DNA of 47,217 bases. Source: Nitrospira sp. GTDB lineage: Bacteria > Nitrospirota > Nitrospiria > Nitrospirales > Nitrospiraceae. The stretch spans positions 1-47,217 of the forward strand of contig JAHBWO010000014.1 of assembly GCA_019636945.1 (NCBI GenBank). Reading direction: 5' to 3'. The first letter of the stretch is position 1; every line of letters starts with the position of its first letter. Shown in pieces: positions 34,790 through 43,684 of this stretch. The position numbers and the translations under genes were made by a program. The notes below the pieces were generated by a model. It saw only the letters and a program-made list of their open reading frames with translations. It had not been told where the DNA came from and searched no databases.

Positions 34790-36586
34790 ATGCTTGTGAA
34801 AATCTCGACCTGTGCACTCATCGTCATGGCCCTGTTCTACGGATCTGTTCCGGTTTCGATTGCGATTACTCAACCGACAGGAGTGAATCCATCATCCACC
34901 ATTCCACGCGATCGTCCTCACACTCCACCGACCTCTCCCCACCTGTTGCCCTACGGAGCCTGGTATGGGCCTCGACATATCCCAGTTCCCGCAAATGCCC
35001 CCCGGATCTATCGCATCGACGACGAGTCGCTCCGAAGTGCAATCGACACCCAGGCCTCGGATGACTTAGGTATGGCGAGGAACAATCTCCAGGCGGCCAA
35101 GCAGAAAATCGACGAGCTCAAGCAACGCGTTGGCGAGCTCGTGCTGCAACTCCACGCCAAGGATACCGAAATCGCCACCTTGCGGTCGAACGCGATCGAC
35201 AATTCCAAGAAATTTCGTGAGGACCTCGCCGCACAAACGGAAGAGCTGAATCAAGCCAAACGCCGAGTGATCGAAGTGGAGCAACAGATGGCGGCAACCG
35301 CAAAGGGACAGGAACTGGTTCAAGCCAAGCGCCGTATCGCCGAAGTTGAGCAATTGGCTGCTAAGAAAGACCAGGACCTCACCCAAGCCAAGCGCCGCAT
35401 CTCAGAGGCGGAACAACTGACAGCCAACAAAGAGCTGGACCTGAACCAGGCCAAGCGTCGCATCAACGAGGCCGAGCAACAAACGGCGGGCAAAGAGCAG
35501 GAGCTGATCCAGATTAAACGCCGCGTCAGCGACGCGGAACAGCAGATGGCAAAAAAAGACCAGGACCTCACCCAAGCCAAACGCCGCGTCACCGAAGTTG
35601 AACAACAGCTGGCAGCAAAGGAACAGGAAGTGACCCAGGCGAGGCGCCGGGTGACCGAGATCGAACAACAGATGGCGTCCTCAGGACGGGAACAGGAACT
35701 GGCCCAGGCCAAACGCCGAGCCACGGACGCGGAACAACTGATCGTGAAAAAGGAGCAGGAGCTGACACAGGTAAAGGACGAGCTGAAACAAGTCAGTCAA
35801 AAGTTCGCCGACGTAAATCCGCAACTCGTGGCGAAAGAAGCAGAACTCGCTCGCACGAAACAAATGCTCGTGGATATTGAGTTGAACGCCAATGCCAGCA
35901 CGAACGCATCAAAACAGACCGACGCCGCGGCCACACAAGACGAACCCCCTCCCGCTCTCTCGCTCCAGTCGATCGATCAAACACTCTCCGCATCCTCCAT
36001 ACTGGGGGCGGATGCCGCCGATGAAGAAGAAACACTCACCCTCATCGGGAACAGCGACCTCCGCAAGATCAGCGAGAGCCTGACGAGCTTGCTCCAACCA
36101 GAGCTGAAGAAGGGCACGGTCACAGTGAGGCAGCGAGGTAATAAGTTGACCCTGGCGCTCGCGAATAGCGACCTCTTCTCCACCGGTGACGCGACCGTGA
36201 CCCTCGGAGGCACGTCGTTACTCGAACGGATCGGCGCCGTCTTGCACGGATCCCGGTACCAAGCGATTGAGGTGGCGGGACATACCGACAATACCCTATT
36301 CCGATCCGACCTGCGAAAGGGCTTTCGGGATAATCAGGAACTCTCGCGCACCCGGGCTGACTATGCCGTGCAAGTGCTGATCAACGGAGGACTGCAGAAC
36401 GACCGAGTCAAGGCCGTGGGCTATGGCGATAGTAAACCAATCACGACGAATGATACGGACAAGGGCCGGAGCAAGAACCGGCGATTGGAAATCGTCATTA
36501 CCCAGACATCGGAATCAGGAATTGCAGTAGGTGAAGGGAAAACCCAAGTCGGCAAGAAACCACACGATGGATCACACAAGCGGTGA
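34790..36586 (+). CDS. OmpA-domain protein with a long repeat-built coiled coil
   Basis: This is a 598-aa exported protein. Signal peptide 1-27; a Pro-rich linker follows; then a coiled coil (about 90-370). In its centre a 21-residue unit (three heptads) with core QAKRRVTEVEQQ repeats about nine times. The C-terminus (about 440-575) is an OmpA/MotB peptidoglycan-binding domain with EVAGHTDNTLF, LSRTRADYAVQVLI, VKAVGYGDSKPI and KGRSKNRRLEIVI. It probably spans the periplasm and binds peptidoglycan. ATG 34790 is chosen because the signal peptide begins there; an ATG at 34721 is upstream. Repeat-number variation is plausible. Confidence 0.85.
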   Translation: MLVKISTCALIVMALFYGSVPVSIAITQPTGVNPSSTIPRDRPHTPPTSPHLLPYGAWYGPRHIPVPANAPRIYRIDDESLRSAIDTQASDDLGMARNNLQAAKQKIDELKQRVGELVLQLHAKDTEIATLRSNAIDNSKKFREDLAAQTEELNQAKRRVIEVEQQMAATAKGQELVQAKRRIAEVEQLAAKKDQDLTQAKRRISEAEQLTANKELDLNQAKRRINEAEQQTAGKEQELIQIKRRVSDAEQQMAKKDQDLTQAKRRVTEVEQQLAAKEQEVTQARRRVTEIEQQMASSGREQELAQAKRRATDAEQLIVKKEQELTQVKDELKQVSQKFADVNPQLVAKEAELARTKQMLVDIELNANASTNASKQTDAAATQDEPPPALSLQSIDQTLSASSILGADAADEEETLTLIGNSDLRKISESLTSLLQPELKKGTVTVRQRGNKLTLALANSDLFSTGDATVTLGGTSLLERIGAVLHGSRYQAIEVAGHTDNTLFRSDLRKGFRDNQELSRTRADYAVQVLINGGLQNDRVKAVGYGDSKPITTNDTDKGRSKNRRLEIVITQTSESGIAVGEGKTQVGKKPHDGSHKR

Positions 36587-36602
36587 CGGCTCAGTGACGA
36601 GA

Positions 36603-36641
36603 GGACCTGTTCAGAAGTTTTGCCTGCCTCTGAACAAGTCC
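36603..36641. terminator. Hairpin after the OmpA-like gene
   Basis: A 13-bp stem with one mismatch (36603-36615 with 36629-36641) lies 17 nt after the stop and before a convergent gene. It lacks a clear T-tract, so it may be a weak terminator or an mRNA-stabilising hairpin. Confidence 0.45.
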
Positions 36642-36740
36642 ACACCTCGCAGACTTTCTTAACAGCTCACCCGACCACGTCCAAATCCTCGCACCGAAAC
36701 ACGGATGGCCTAGGTTAAAGCAGAACAACCCGCTGAATGT

Positions 36741-37004
36741 TCAGAGTCGGCTCCGCAGCCGCTCATACCCGTTCTTCAATTCCTCAATCGCCTGGTTCAG
36801 TGCATCACCGACGGACACGGCTGTTTTCCCCACTTCTTCACGCGCAGCCTCCAGCTTCGGCTTGATCTCGTCCCACTGGGTCTCCAGCCGAGCCCATTCG
36901 TCCTTCGCTTCTGCCTTCGCCAGATGCAACTGGACTTGCAGTTCATCGCGCTGCTGCTTGAAATGTTCGAGAGCTTTCGTGATTTGCTCAGTAACCTCTG
37001 CCAT
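36741..37004 (-). CDS. Small coiled-coil protein, unknown
   Basis: This 87-aa protein is predicted almost entirely helical and heptad-like (ITKALEHFKQQRDELQVQLHLAKAEAK and LEAAREEVGKTAVSVGDALNQAIEELKNGYERLRSRL). It has no signal peptide or membrane segment. GGAG 8 nt before the ATG supports the start. It resembles small helical stress-type proteins, but no firm family assignment is possible. It is convergent with the OmpA-like gene. Confidence 0.65.
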   Translation of the reverse strand: MAEVTEQITKALEHFKQQRDELQVQLHLAKAEAKDEWARLETQWDEIKPKLEAAREEVGKTAVSVGDALNQAIEELKNGYERLRSRL

Positions 37005-37388
37005 GGGATACGCTCCTTTGTGAGAAGGTGGACAGATGGAGTAACAATGTCTGCGTCACATGACCACGACTCATCCCATCAAGCCCAACAGCCTCACCCT
37101 CCGGGAGGATCCGGACAGGACAGCCCAGATGAGCCTGTGGTTGCTCACCTACCCGATGAGCTCTGGGTGGATGAGTCTGCATGCACCATACAACCGGCAG
37201 GTCCAGAGTTCAACCCTACACCCTGCTCAATTGCAAACGCCCTTTCGCCATACATGCTCAGTTATGGGTACATCGAGAACCGTGCGGGACGCTGGCATCC
37301 AACCAAAGAGAAAATTCCACTATCAAATACTAAGACCTGGCCAGTACGTAGGGTCTTCCGAACGGCGCAGCGGTTCAACCTAAACAGG
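37005..37388. other. Gap with a doubtful plus-strand ORF
   Basis: An ORF with ATG 37047 and GGAG 5 nt upstream encodes a His/Gln/Pro-rich start (MSASHDHDSSHQAQQPHPP). It runs to 37598, overlapping the convergent NUDIX gene by 210 nt. It could be a real gene whose end was overwritten, or chance. I do not call it. Confidence 0.3.
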
Positions 37389-37895
37389 TTACACGCCTGG
37401 AGGACGCCATGTGGACGGCTTAAAGTAGGATTGGGCTGGGACTTGACCAACGGCGTTGTGGATCTCAAGAAAATGGTGATAACAAGGCAGACCCTCAATT
37501 TCGCTCGGATCAAAGAACCCTGCGTCGGAGGTTTCCTCCTGATCGGCGTGAGGGATCCCGGTGATCACTCTCGCCCTAAACACCGTCTCGACCCCTGACA
37601 GGTGATCACCATTTGGATACACCACGGAGAACCGTTCCCCTGCAAAGACGCCGAGAAGCTGTGTGAGTTCGACGTACACTCCAGCCTCCTCCCACACTTC
37701 CCGTACTGCTGCGTCTGATGGGAGCTCATGAGGGTCGATAATCCCGCTCGGCGCCCCCCATAAGCCTGAAGACTTATCCTTGACGAGCAACATCCGTCCC
37801 TGATCATCATAGACCAGGACCGCCACCGTCGGAACGTGCAACAAGACGGTCCCAACTTTTGCACGAAGAGATTTGATGAACTCAGGAATAGCCAT
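37389..37895 (-). CDS. NUDIX hydrolase, paralogue 1
   Basis: This 168-aa protein has a complete NUDIX box G-x5-E-x7-REVWEEAG-V (GIIDPHE...REVWEEAGV, near 51-73), which binds Mg and cleaves nucleoside-diphosphate derivatives. SGLWGAPSG just before the box is typical. The substrate cannot be inferred. It is clearly paralogous to the gene at 39185-39685: both start MAIPEFIKSLRAK and share most of the sequence up to FKP-TW near the end. The Shine-Dalgarno is weak. It is followed by the ferredoxin gene on the other strand. Confidence 0.9.
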   Translation of the reverse strand: MAIPEFIKSLRAKVGTVLLHVPTVAVLVYDDQGRMLLVKDKSSGLWGAPSGIIDPHELPSDAAVREVWEEAGVYVELTQLLGVFAGERFSVVYPNGDHLSGVETVFRARVITGIPHADQEETSDAGFFDPSEIEGLPCYHHFLEIHNAVGQVPAQSYFKPSTWRPPGV

Positions 37896-38575
<680 letters not shown>

Positions 38576-38625
38576 ACGGTTCCACTTCACTGTTCCGATT
38601 GGAGCAGACTGTTTAAAATCTCTTC

Positions 38626-38659
38626 GTGCCCTCGATAGGTCTCGACCTGTCGAGGGCAC
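38626..38659 (+). terminator. Long perfect hairpin after the ferredoxin gene
   Basis: A 15-bp stem (38626-38640 with 38645-38659, one G-T pair) with loop CTCG begins 51 nt after the stop. No U-tract follows on the plus strand. It may act as a terminator, an RNA-stability hairpin or a protein-binding palindrome. Confidence 0.5.
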
Positions 38660-38742
38660 AGAGTGAGTCAGGATCGCCCGCAGGATGCAGAGACAGCATC
38701 GGTCCAGGCTTGTGTGCCCCACCAGAACTGCAGCGTTGAGTT

Positions 38743-39045
38743 ATGTCTGAAAAGAATCCCAGATTCCTGACGAATGCCACGGTCATCAAGGTGCTCGCGA
38801 AAGTCTTTGCCTTCCAGGCCATCGAGATCAACCTCTTGCGGTCCCAGGCTGGCATTTCCGATGCGAATTGGAAGACTCTGAAAACCGAAGCCTTTAAGAA
38901 AACCTACGCCAAACAACGGGCATTCTATGAAGATCGCCTGAACGGTGCCTTTGCGCTGGAACACATTTCCCAATCTGAACGCGAGACCAGGCTGCTTGAA
39001 CTCTGGCTCAAACAGAGCGAAGAATCCTCCAAAGACGAGCAATAG
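38743..39045 (+). CDS. Small helical protein, unknown
   Basis: This 100-aa protein is charged and mostly helical (NATVIKVLAKVFAFQAIEINLLRSQAGIS, then DANWKTLKTEAFKKTYAKQRAFYEDRLNGAF, then an acidic tail). No Cys, signal peptide or membrane segment. The ribosome binding site is weak. The even helical composition and absence of a better frame on either strand support it. No family recognised. Confidence 0.6.
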   Translation: MSEKNPRFLTNATVIKVLAKVFAFQAIEINLLRSQAGISDANWKTLKTEAFKKTYAKQRAFYEDRLNGAFALEHISQSERETRLLELWLKQSEESSKDEQ

Positions 39046-39184
39046 GCCAGACAAGGCTTCTGCTACTTTTACTTCCTGACGGCCACTCGCTTCATCCTTT
39101 TTGCCACTGAACACGAATGTGCCGCGCCAGAACTTCTCTGTACGGCAATAGCTGCACAATGCTCAAGAAAAATCACAAGACCAC

Positions 39185-39685
39185 TTATGGAGTTTCAGGA
39201 CACCAGGTAGCCGGTTTGAAGTAGGGTTGGGACTGGCCAACCGCCTGGCGGATTACATGGAAATGGGGATAACAGGATAGCTTCTCAATCTCGTTCGGAT
39301 GAAAGAACCTTGCGTCAGAGGTTTCCTCATAGTCGGCTCGAGGGATGCCTCTAATCGGCTTTGCTGAAAAAACAGTCGCCACCACTGACAGCTGGTCACC
39401 GTTCGGATACACACCAGAGAACGGCGTTCCGGCAAAGACGCCAAGAATATGTGTGAGCTCGACGTACACCCCGGCTTCCTCCCAAACCTCTCGCACCGCC
39501 GTATCTGATGGCAGCTCGTAGGGGTCGACGATACCGCTTGGTGGCCCCCACAAACCTGACGCCATATCCTTGACAAGTAACAACCGCCCTCGGTCATCAT
39601 AGGCCATGACTGTCGCCGTCGGCACTTGCAACAAGTCCGTTCCGATTTTTGCACGAAGGGACTTGATGAACTCAGGAATAGCCAT
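39185..39685 (-). CDS. NUDIX hydrolase, paralogue 2
   Basis: This 166-aa paralogue of the gene at 37389-37895 has a complete NUDIX box (GIVDPYE...REVWEEAGV) preceded by SGLWGPPSG. Differences cluster in the second half (for example FSAKPIRGIPRADYEE), suggesting divergence in substrate handling. The two copies face the same way, with the ferredoxin and one small gene between them, which fits a local duplication followed by divergence. It lies just upstream of direct-repeat copy 2. Confidence 0.9.
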   Translation of the reverse strand: MAIPEFIKSLRAKIGTDLLQVPTATVMAYDDRGRLLLVKDMASGLWGPPSGIVDPYELPSDTAVREVWEEAGVYVELTHILGVFAGTPFSGVYPNGDQLSVVATVFSAKPIRGIPRADYEETSDARFFHPNEIEKLSCYPHFHVIRQAVGQSQPYFKPATWCPETP

Positions 39686-39916
39686 ATGCCCGATAGATTA
39701 CGCCACTCCACTCAAAGAATCGACCCCAATAACCAGCTCGATCCCGCGCACTGAGACATATCGGTCGGATTGAGAGATTCACGATGACACCGTGAGCTAC
39801 CGATGGAACTCCAACGACTCCCCTACGCCATATCGAACGGCATACAACACTCTCAGATTTCGCCAAGTAGGACATGGACAAGAGGCCCGATGCACAGACT
39901 GCTTTTCCGGTCAAAA

Positions 39917-40255
39917 TAGAGCCATCTTTCTGTGACTCATCCCTTGACAGAAAAGAATCCTCGCTCCTGCTGCAGAGAGACTCATCCCCAGAAAACTTTA
40001 CAACCTGTGGATAGCCAGTCAGCAGACTGGGAATAGCATGGCTATCAGCCTGACTGAGTGGATAACAGCGAATGATTTTTCTAGGAATATGCAAGAAAAT
40101 CAGGAATGTCTACTTAGACCACTATTCCTTGTGGTACATAGACGCAAGAGCGGATGCCCGCAAAATAGGCACTTTGATAGATTTGCGCGCTACTCGTTGC
40201 GTCTTGCCTGACAAACAGAACTTACCCACATAGTTATCCACAGAAGATGGGGAGT
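39917..40255 (+). repeat. Long direct repeat, copy 2 (339 bp), DnaA-box cluster
   Basis: Diverged copy of 30146-30483 in the same orientation. It keeps the hairpin CCAGTCAGCAGACTGG, the pair CTAGGAAT/ATTCCTTG (one mismatch), the block ATAGGCACTTTGATA and the shared ends. DnaA-box-like sites are TGTGGATAG (40006-40014), AGTGGATAA (40057-40065), TTACCCACA (40222-40230) and a perfect TTATCCACA (40234-40242). It fills most of the gap 39686-40309; no ORF is supported there. Confidence 0.85.
40222..40242 (+). promoter_or_regulatory. Tandem DnaA-box pair in repeat copy 2
   Basis: TTACCCACA (one mismatch) and TTATCCACA (perfect consensus) lie 12 nt apart start to start in the same direction. Copy 1 has the degenerate equivalents TTACACACA (30450-30458) and TTATACACA (30462-30470) at identical spacing. 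No dnaA gene lies nearby. Confidence 0.55.
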
Positions 40256-40309
40256 GAATGCATCCCGACAGGTCACTCACCTGAAGAGTCGCTTCGGTTC
40301 TTTCTCTCA

Positions 40310-40795
40310 CTAATTGCGACGAGCTGGTTTCGCAGGTTTCCACTTCCACGGTGGGATGGGATCAGGTTCAGACCACAGGCCGTGCTTGGAGGCTCTGGCC
40401 AGCTCTTCCATATCTTTGAGAGCTGGATCATGGACTTCACCAGGCTGGACCCAGGCAAGTCCCTCTTTGACCAATTCGTGGGCGATGTTTCGTCCATCCG
40501 TGAGTAAAATGTCGGCTGTCATACGGCCCCGCTGATCCTTTTTCAGCTCCCTCACCATGACATCGCGATTGGCAAGGTACGCCGCCGCTGCATGTTTCGC
40601 TTGCTTCCCGTAAGGTTGTTTCAGCTCAGGGCAATCCACATCGCGAAGAGCAACCGTCTGGTTTCTCTCTTGATAGTGAATCGTCAGACGGTCCCCTTCA
40701 TGCACGGTCAGCACCCGTGCGACGAACTCTGCTCCGACGACGGTTTGCGTAGGCAAAGCTAGCAGGGCGTACAGGAGGAGATGGTGTGTTTTCAT
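40310..40795 (-). CDS. Thermonuclease-family (SNase-like) exported protein
   Basis: This 161-aa protein has a signal peptide (MKTHHLLLYALLALPTQTVVG, cleavage near VGAEF). A staphylococcal-nuclease OB domain follows: VLTVHEGDRLTIHYQ, the active-site segment RDVDCPELKQPYGKQAKHAA, VRELKKDQRGRMTADILL and NIAHELVKEGLAWV. The Arg and Glu expected in the catalytic site are in place, so nuclease activity is likely, outside the cytoplasm. A Pro/Lys-rich C-terminal tail ends it. ATG 40795 is chosen because the signal peptide starts there; 40804 is an alternative. Confidence 0.87.
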   Translation of the reverse strand: MKTHHLLLYALLALPTQTVVGAEFVARVLTVHEGDRLTIHYQERNQTVALRDVDCPELKQPYGKQAKHAAAAYLANRDVMVRELKKDQRGRMTADILLTDGRNIAHELVKEGLAWVQPGEVHDPALKDMEELARASKHGLWSEPDPIPPWKWKPAKPARRN

Positions 40796-40960
40796 AATTC
40801 CCATGCTACCCGTCTCGGGCCCTCTAACCAACATTTTCTCAATTTGAAGCAGCGGCCTGAAAAACGAAGACAATGGAGCAGGATCCACGCTTGACCCTCT
40901 GCGCCCACAAGGCGTAGGCTAACTTAGTGATACCGCCTCATCGAGCAGGAGGTGGTGGCC

Positions 40961-41128
40961 ATGTTCGTATCGAGAATAATACCCCTATCGACTGGAAATG
41001 GTCGGTACGGTCCGCGTTTTCTGTCATATCATCTCACTCTCCTCACTGAGTTACCGCTGCGTCCTGTCATCGGGCTTGTGACTCTAACAACGCCGTTCCA
41101 ACGGTGGCGCGATGTGGCAAGGAGGTAG
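40961..41128 (+). CDS. 55-aa small protein coupled to the downstream membrane protein
   Basis: A short ORF starting at ATG 40961 with AGGAGG 9 nt upstream and ending TAG 41126-41128, only 2 nt before the next ATG (41131). The AAGGAGG that serves the next gene lies inside its last codons, an arrangement typical of translational coupling. The product is basic, with a moderately hydrophobic middle (SYHLTLLTELPLRPVIGLVTLT). It could be a leader or small membrane-associated peptide. No family recognised. Confidence 0.5.
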   Translation: MFVSRIIPLSTGNGRYGPRFLSYHLTLLTELPLRPVIGLVTLTTPFQRWRDVARR

Positions 41129-41130
41129 AC

Positions 41131-42081
41131 ATGTCATACCGTTACAACACCATCGATATCATCGTCGGGGTCGGGATGTGCGCCATTCTTTTCGGAGCGC
41201 TGCTCTTGTTTCTTGCTGTGAATGGAACTTATCAAGCCGTCCCACCGCACATCCTTGCTGCAGAACAATCTGCTTATATGGAGAACGGCGCAGGTGCGCT
41301 TCAGTCAGCCATCGGGCGGGCAATCGTTGATCAAGCGCTCATTGAGCGCCAGTCCAATCAGGTCCTGGCTCACTCGGTGTCTGAATGGAATAGGATCACC
41401 ATGACACATCATGACTGGGAATCTGGTTCGAGCGGATGGCTGGGCAATGTCCTCAAACAAGGGATGACTGTCCCAGCGGATCATCTCGCCCGTCTGCAGG
41501 GTGTCATGGGGCTGGCGATCGTTAACTTCACGAAGCGCGGCGTTCGGAACGGTCTCTTGTCGGCTGATCAGTATGCCACAATGTACAACATGAGGATGAT
41601 CAGTACGATCGAATCCGAAGGACAGCGCCTGCACAACGAATTCGCCTCTACGTGGCAAGCCATGCTCGGACACCGCATCGTCGAAGCGGCCCAACACGAC
41701 TGGCTCCAGGCAGGCGCGATTCAGGAGCGACTCGGGTCCTCGCTGGTGCAGGTTGTCCACGCACAAATGAAGGCTGAAAAACGGCGAACGGCACATCAGG
41801 AGCAACTGGCGAGTTTGATCGTGGCTGCGGCACGGAGTGAAATCCCAGCAGACCTGATGACACCATCACTTGCCCCGAGCATCTCTAAAAAGATCGTCAT
41901 CGCCTCTACGGAACCGGCATCCTGGCCGGAGATCCCGATGAGCTACTTGATGGCCGCCGGCCTCCTGTTGGCTACCGTCTTTTGGGGAGGTCTCTCTTTG
42001 GCGGTACAGAGCAGAGAGGCAAAGGCGATCGCCCAGCGGAAACAAGACATAGACCGCTGGGCATTTCGTATGGCTGCCTAA
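41131..42081 (+). CDS. Membrane-anchored protein with two TM segments, unknown
   Basis: This 316-aa protein has one TM helix near the N-terminus (IVGVGMCAILFGALLLFLAV) and one near the C-terminus (YLMAAGLLLATVFWGGLSLAV). Between them is a large, mostly helical, probably extracytoplasmic domain (about 35-275) rich in Gln and Ala. The layout resembles sensor or chemoreceptor periplasmic domains, but no signalling domain follows the second TM. The ATG has a perfect AAGGAGG. The next gene is a response regulator, so a sensory role is conceivable but unproven. Confidence 0.75.
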   Translation: MSYRYNTIDIIVGVGMCAILFGALLLFLAVNGTYQAVPPHILAAEQSAYMENGAGALQSAIGRAIVDQALIERQSNQVLAHSVSEWNRITMTHHDWESGSSGWLGNVLKQGMTVPADHLARLQGVMGLAIVNFTKRGVRNGLLSADQYATMYNMRMISTIESEGQRLHNEFASTWQAMLGHRIVEAAQHDWLQAGAIQERLGSSLVQVVHAQMKAEKRRTAHQEQLASLIVAAARSEIPADLMTPSLAPSISKKIVIASTEPASWPEIPMSYLMAAGLLLATVFWGGLSLAVQSREAKAIAQRKQDIDRWAFRMAA

Positions 42082-42159
42082 CAAGAGTCTATGCGGTCAC
42101 ACCGGCGTCTGACAGCATCATCATGAGACAAGCCGTCAGGCGCTGGTCAGGTCCCGACT

Positions 42160-42894
42160 ATGAAAAGTGCGACGCAGCGAACCGATCGGGGAGTTCGATC
42201 CAAGCCTATTCGCCTGCTTCTTGTCGAAGCCCAACGACTGTTCAGGCAAAGCTTGCGGCTGCTCCTAGAGCGGGAGCAAGATATCGCTGACGTGACCGAG
42301 GCGACGGATGGTCGAGAAGCCTACCGGTTGGCTCATGAACACAAACCCGATATCGTCCTTCTGGACGTCGACATGTTGGATCTCGACGTTGAGTCGGTCA
42401 CTAAACTCATCCATCAACATTTGCCTGACACAAAAGTCTTGCTGTTGGCCCGGTACGATGAAGACACCAGAATTGTTGCCGCCATGCAGGCCGGAGCGTT
42501 CGGCTATATCCTGAAGGACACCGATCAAACAGATTTCCTCCATATTATCCGGTCTACCGCTCGAAGCGAACATGTTCTGTCACCGATCATGCCGGACCGG
42601 CTCGTTCACAATGCTCCTGGCTCATTACGCCCCGCCCATGAGGGCAATGTCATGCGACTGTCTCCTCTGAGCGACCGCGAACACCAAATACTGTGTTCTG
42701 CCGCAGCCGGCCGAAGCAACAAAGAGATTGCCGATCACTTGTGCGTCTCCGTTGATACCGTAAAAACACATCTGCATCACATCTATCAGAAGTTATCGGT
42801 CGCCGGACGTGTTGAAGCCATCATCGCATTTCTTAATGCCAGTAATATCGCCCCCCCGCCGCATCATCTTTCACCCAATCGGTGTACGCCATAA
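42160..42894 (+). CDS. NarL/LuxR-family response regulator with a degenerate receiver
   Basis: This 244-aa protein has an N-terminal receiver domain (about 16-130) and a C-terminal LuxR-type helix-turn-helix (LSDREHQILCSAAAGRSNKEIADHLCVSVDTVKTHLHHIYQKL, about 168-210) that binds DNA. The phospho-acceptor Asp69 (VLLDVDM) and Lys119 (ILKD) are present. The usual Asp-Asp/Glu-Asp pair is Glu23-Ala24, and the conserved Thr/Ser position is Ala97. Mg binding and signal switching may therefore be altered. No histidine kinase is adjacent; the two-TM protein upstream is its only close partner. Confidence 0.88.
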   Translation: MKSATQRTDRGVRSKPIRLLLVEAQRLFRQSLRLLLEREQDIADVTEATDGREAYRLAHEHKPDIVLLDVDMLDLDVESVTKLIHQHLPDTKVLLLARYDEDTRIVAAMQAGAFGYILKDTDQTDFLHIIRSTARSEHVLSPIMPDRLVHNAPGSLRPAHEGNVMRLSPLSDREHQILCSAAAGRSNKEIADHLCVSVDTVKTHLHHIYQKLSVAGRVEAIIAFLNASNIAPPPHHLSPNRCTP

Positions 42895-43011
42895 TTCCAT
42901 CCTCGGGGCGATGGAGAAGGAACTCTCGATTCCCTTACAATCTGAGCGAACAGAGAGGACGAGCCAAACACCTCAATCTAATGTGCCTATCATGCAAGGA
43001 GGTCACCCACC

Positions 43012-43131
43012 ATGCGTGATGTACACATTCTCGACGAGCCAAAGCCTGAGCCAGGATGGGCGGTTCTATATGCAGCGTTTTTAGGCGGGATCGTCGTTTT
43101 TGCGCTGATGAGCGCCGGTTTTATGAACTGA
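43012..43131 (+). CDS. 39-aa single-TM small protein
   Basis: A short ORF with AAGGAGG 9 nt before the ATG. The first 15 residues are polar and acidic (MRDVHILDEPKPEPG). A TM helix of about 20 residues follows (WAVLYAAFLGGIVVFALMSA). The design is that of a small inner-membrane protein. It is too short for most gene callers. No homologue recognised. Confidence 0.65.
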   Translation: MRDVHILDEPKPEPGWAVLYAAFLGGIVVFALMSAGFMN

Positions 43132-43684
43132 GTGCAAAGATCAAACTTGCGAAGGAGGACATCCGTTAGGTTTTGTCGGCAGGAGTTTGGCAGGGGCATT
43201 GTCTGAGGGTGGCTCTGGCAAGTTCTACTCCTTGCATTATTGATCAACGGTGTCGAGCAGTTGTTCCCTACAAGAATTCTTTCTCCAGGTGAAGGCTCAT
43301 TTCTTTCTGTCCACGCTCCACAGCGTTTCCTTGTCTCACACTTATTCGCGAATGAAAACGGTATTGACCAGTCACTTCAGTCCAGCCCCGTCGACTCACC
43401 TTAACCACTGAAGTTACGTCACATTCGCAATTGTAGCCTTGGTATGCTACACTAATAGACACGAATTTTGCTCCTCGCGCCAATCCCTCCCGACACTGTG
43501 TTTGCGCGATCGTCAGCAGTGAATTTCCTGGGCAAGATTTTCTTGTGCACCATTGCGGTACGTGTGAGAATGCCACGGCCTGCGCCGGACAGAATTGTAG
43601 CAACATGAACAATTCCCAAGAGCACAGTGTTTGGTGTCAAGCCCACAAGCCGCACTGGGTACTTAGACTCGGAGAGGATCTCTT
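43132..43684. other. Gap with one doubtful minus-strand ORF
   Basis: A minus-strand frame, 43268 to about 43606, encodes a Cys-containing protein with CREGLARGAKFVSISVAYQG and NCECDVTSVVKVSRRGW. Its starts (ATG 43606 or TTG 43612) lack a ribosome binding site. It could be a small exported protein. I see no terminator or promoter that I can support. Confidence 0.35.

Noticed and set aside
35320..35724. Minus-strand ORFs rich in repeated Arg-Leu-Ala-Trp units
   Set aside because: They are the antisense reading of the 63-nt coiled-coil repeats in the OmpA-like gene.
37047..37598. A 183-codon plus-strand ORF with a fair ribosome binding site
   Set aside because: It overlaps the NUDIX gene by 210 nt in antisense and its second half is clearly the shadow of that gene. 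Only the first 100 codons could be real.
38668..39159. A 163-codon minus-strand ORF
   Set aside because: It is antisense to the helical 100-aa gene, has no ribosome binding site, and its composition is that of a shadow frame.
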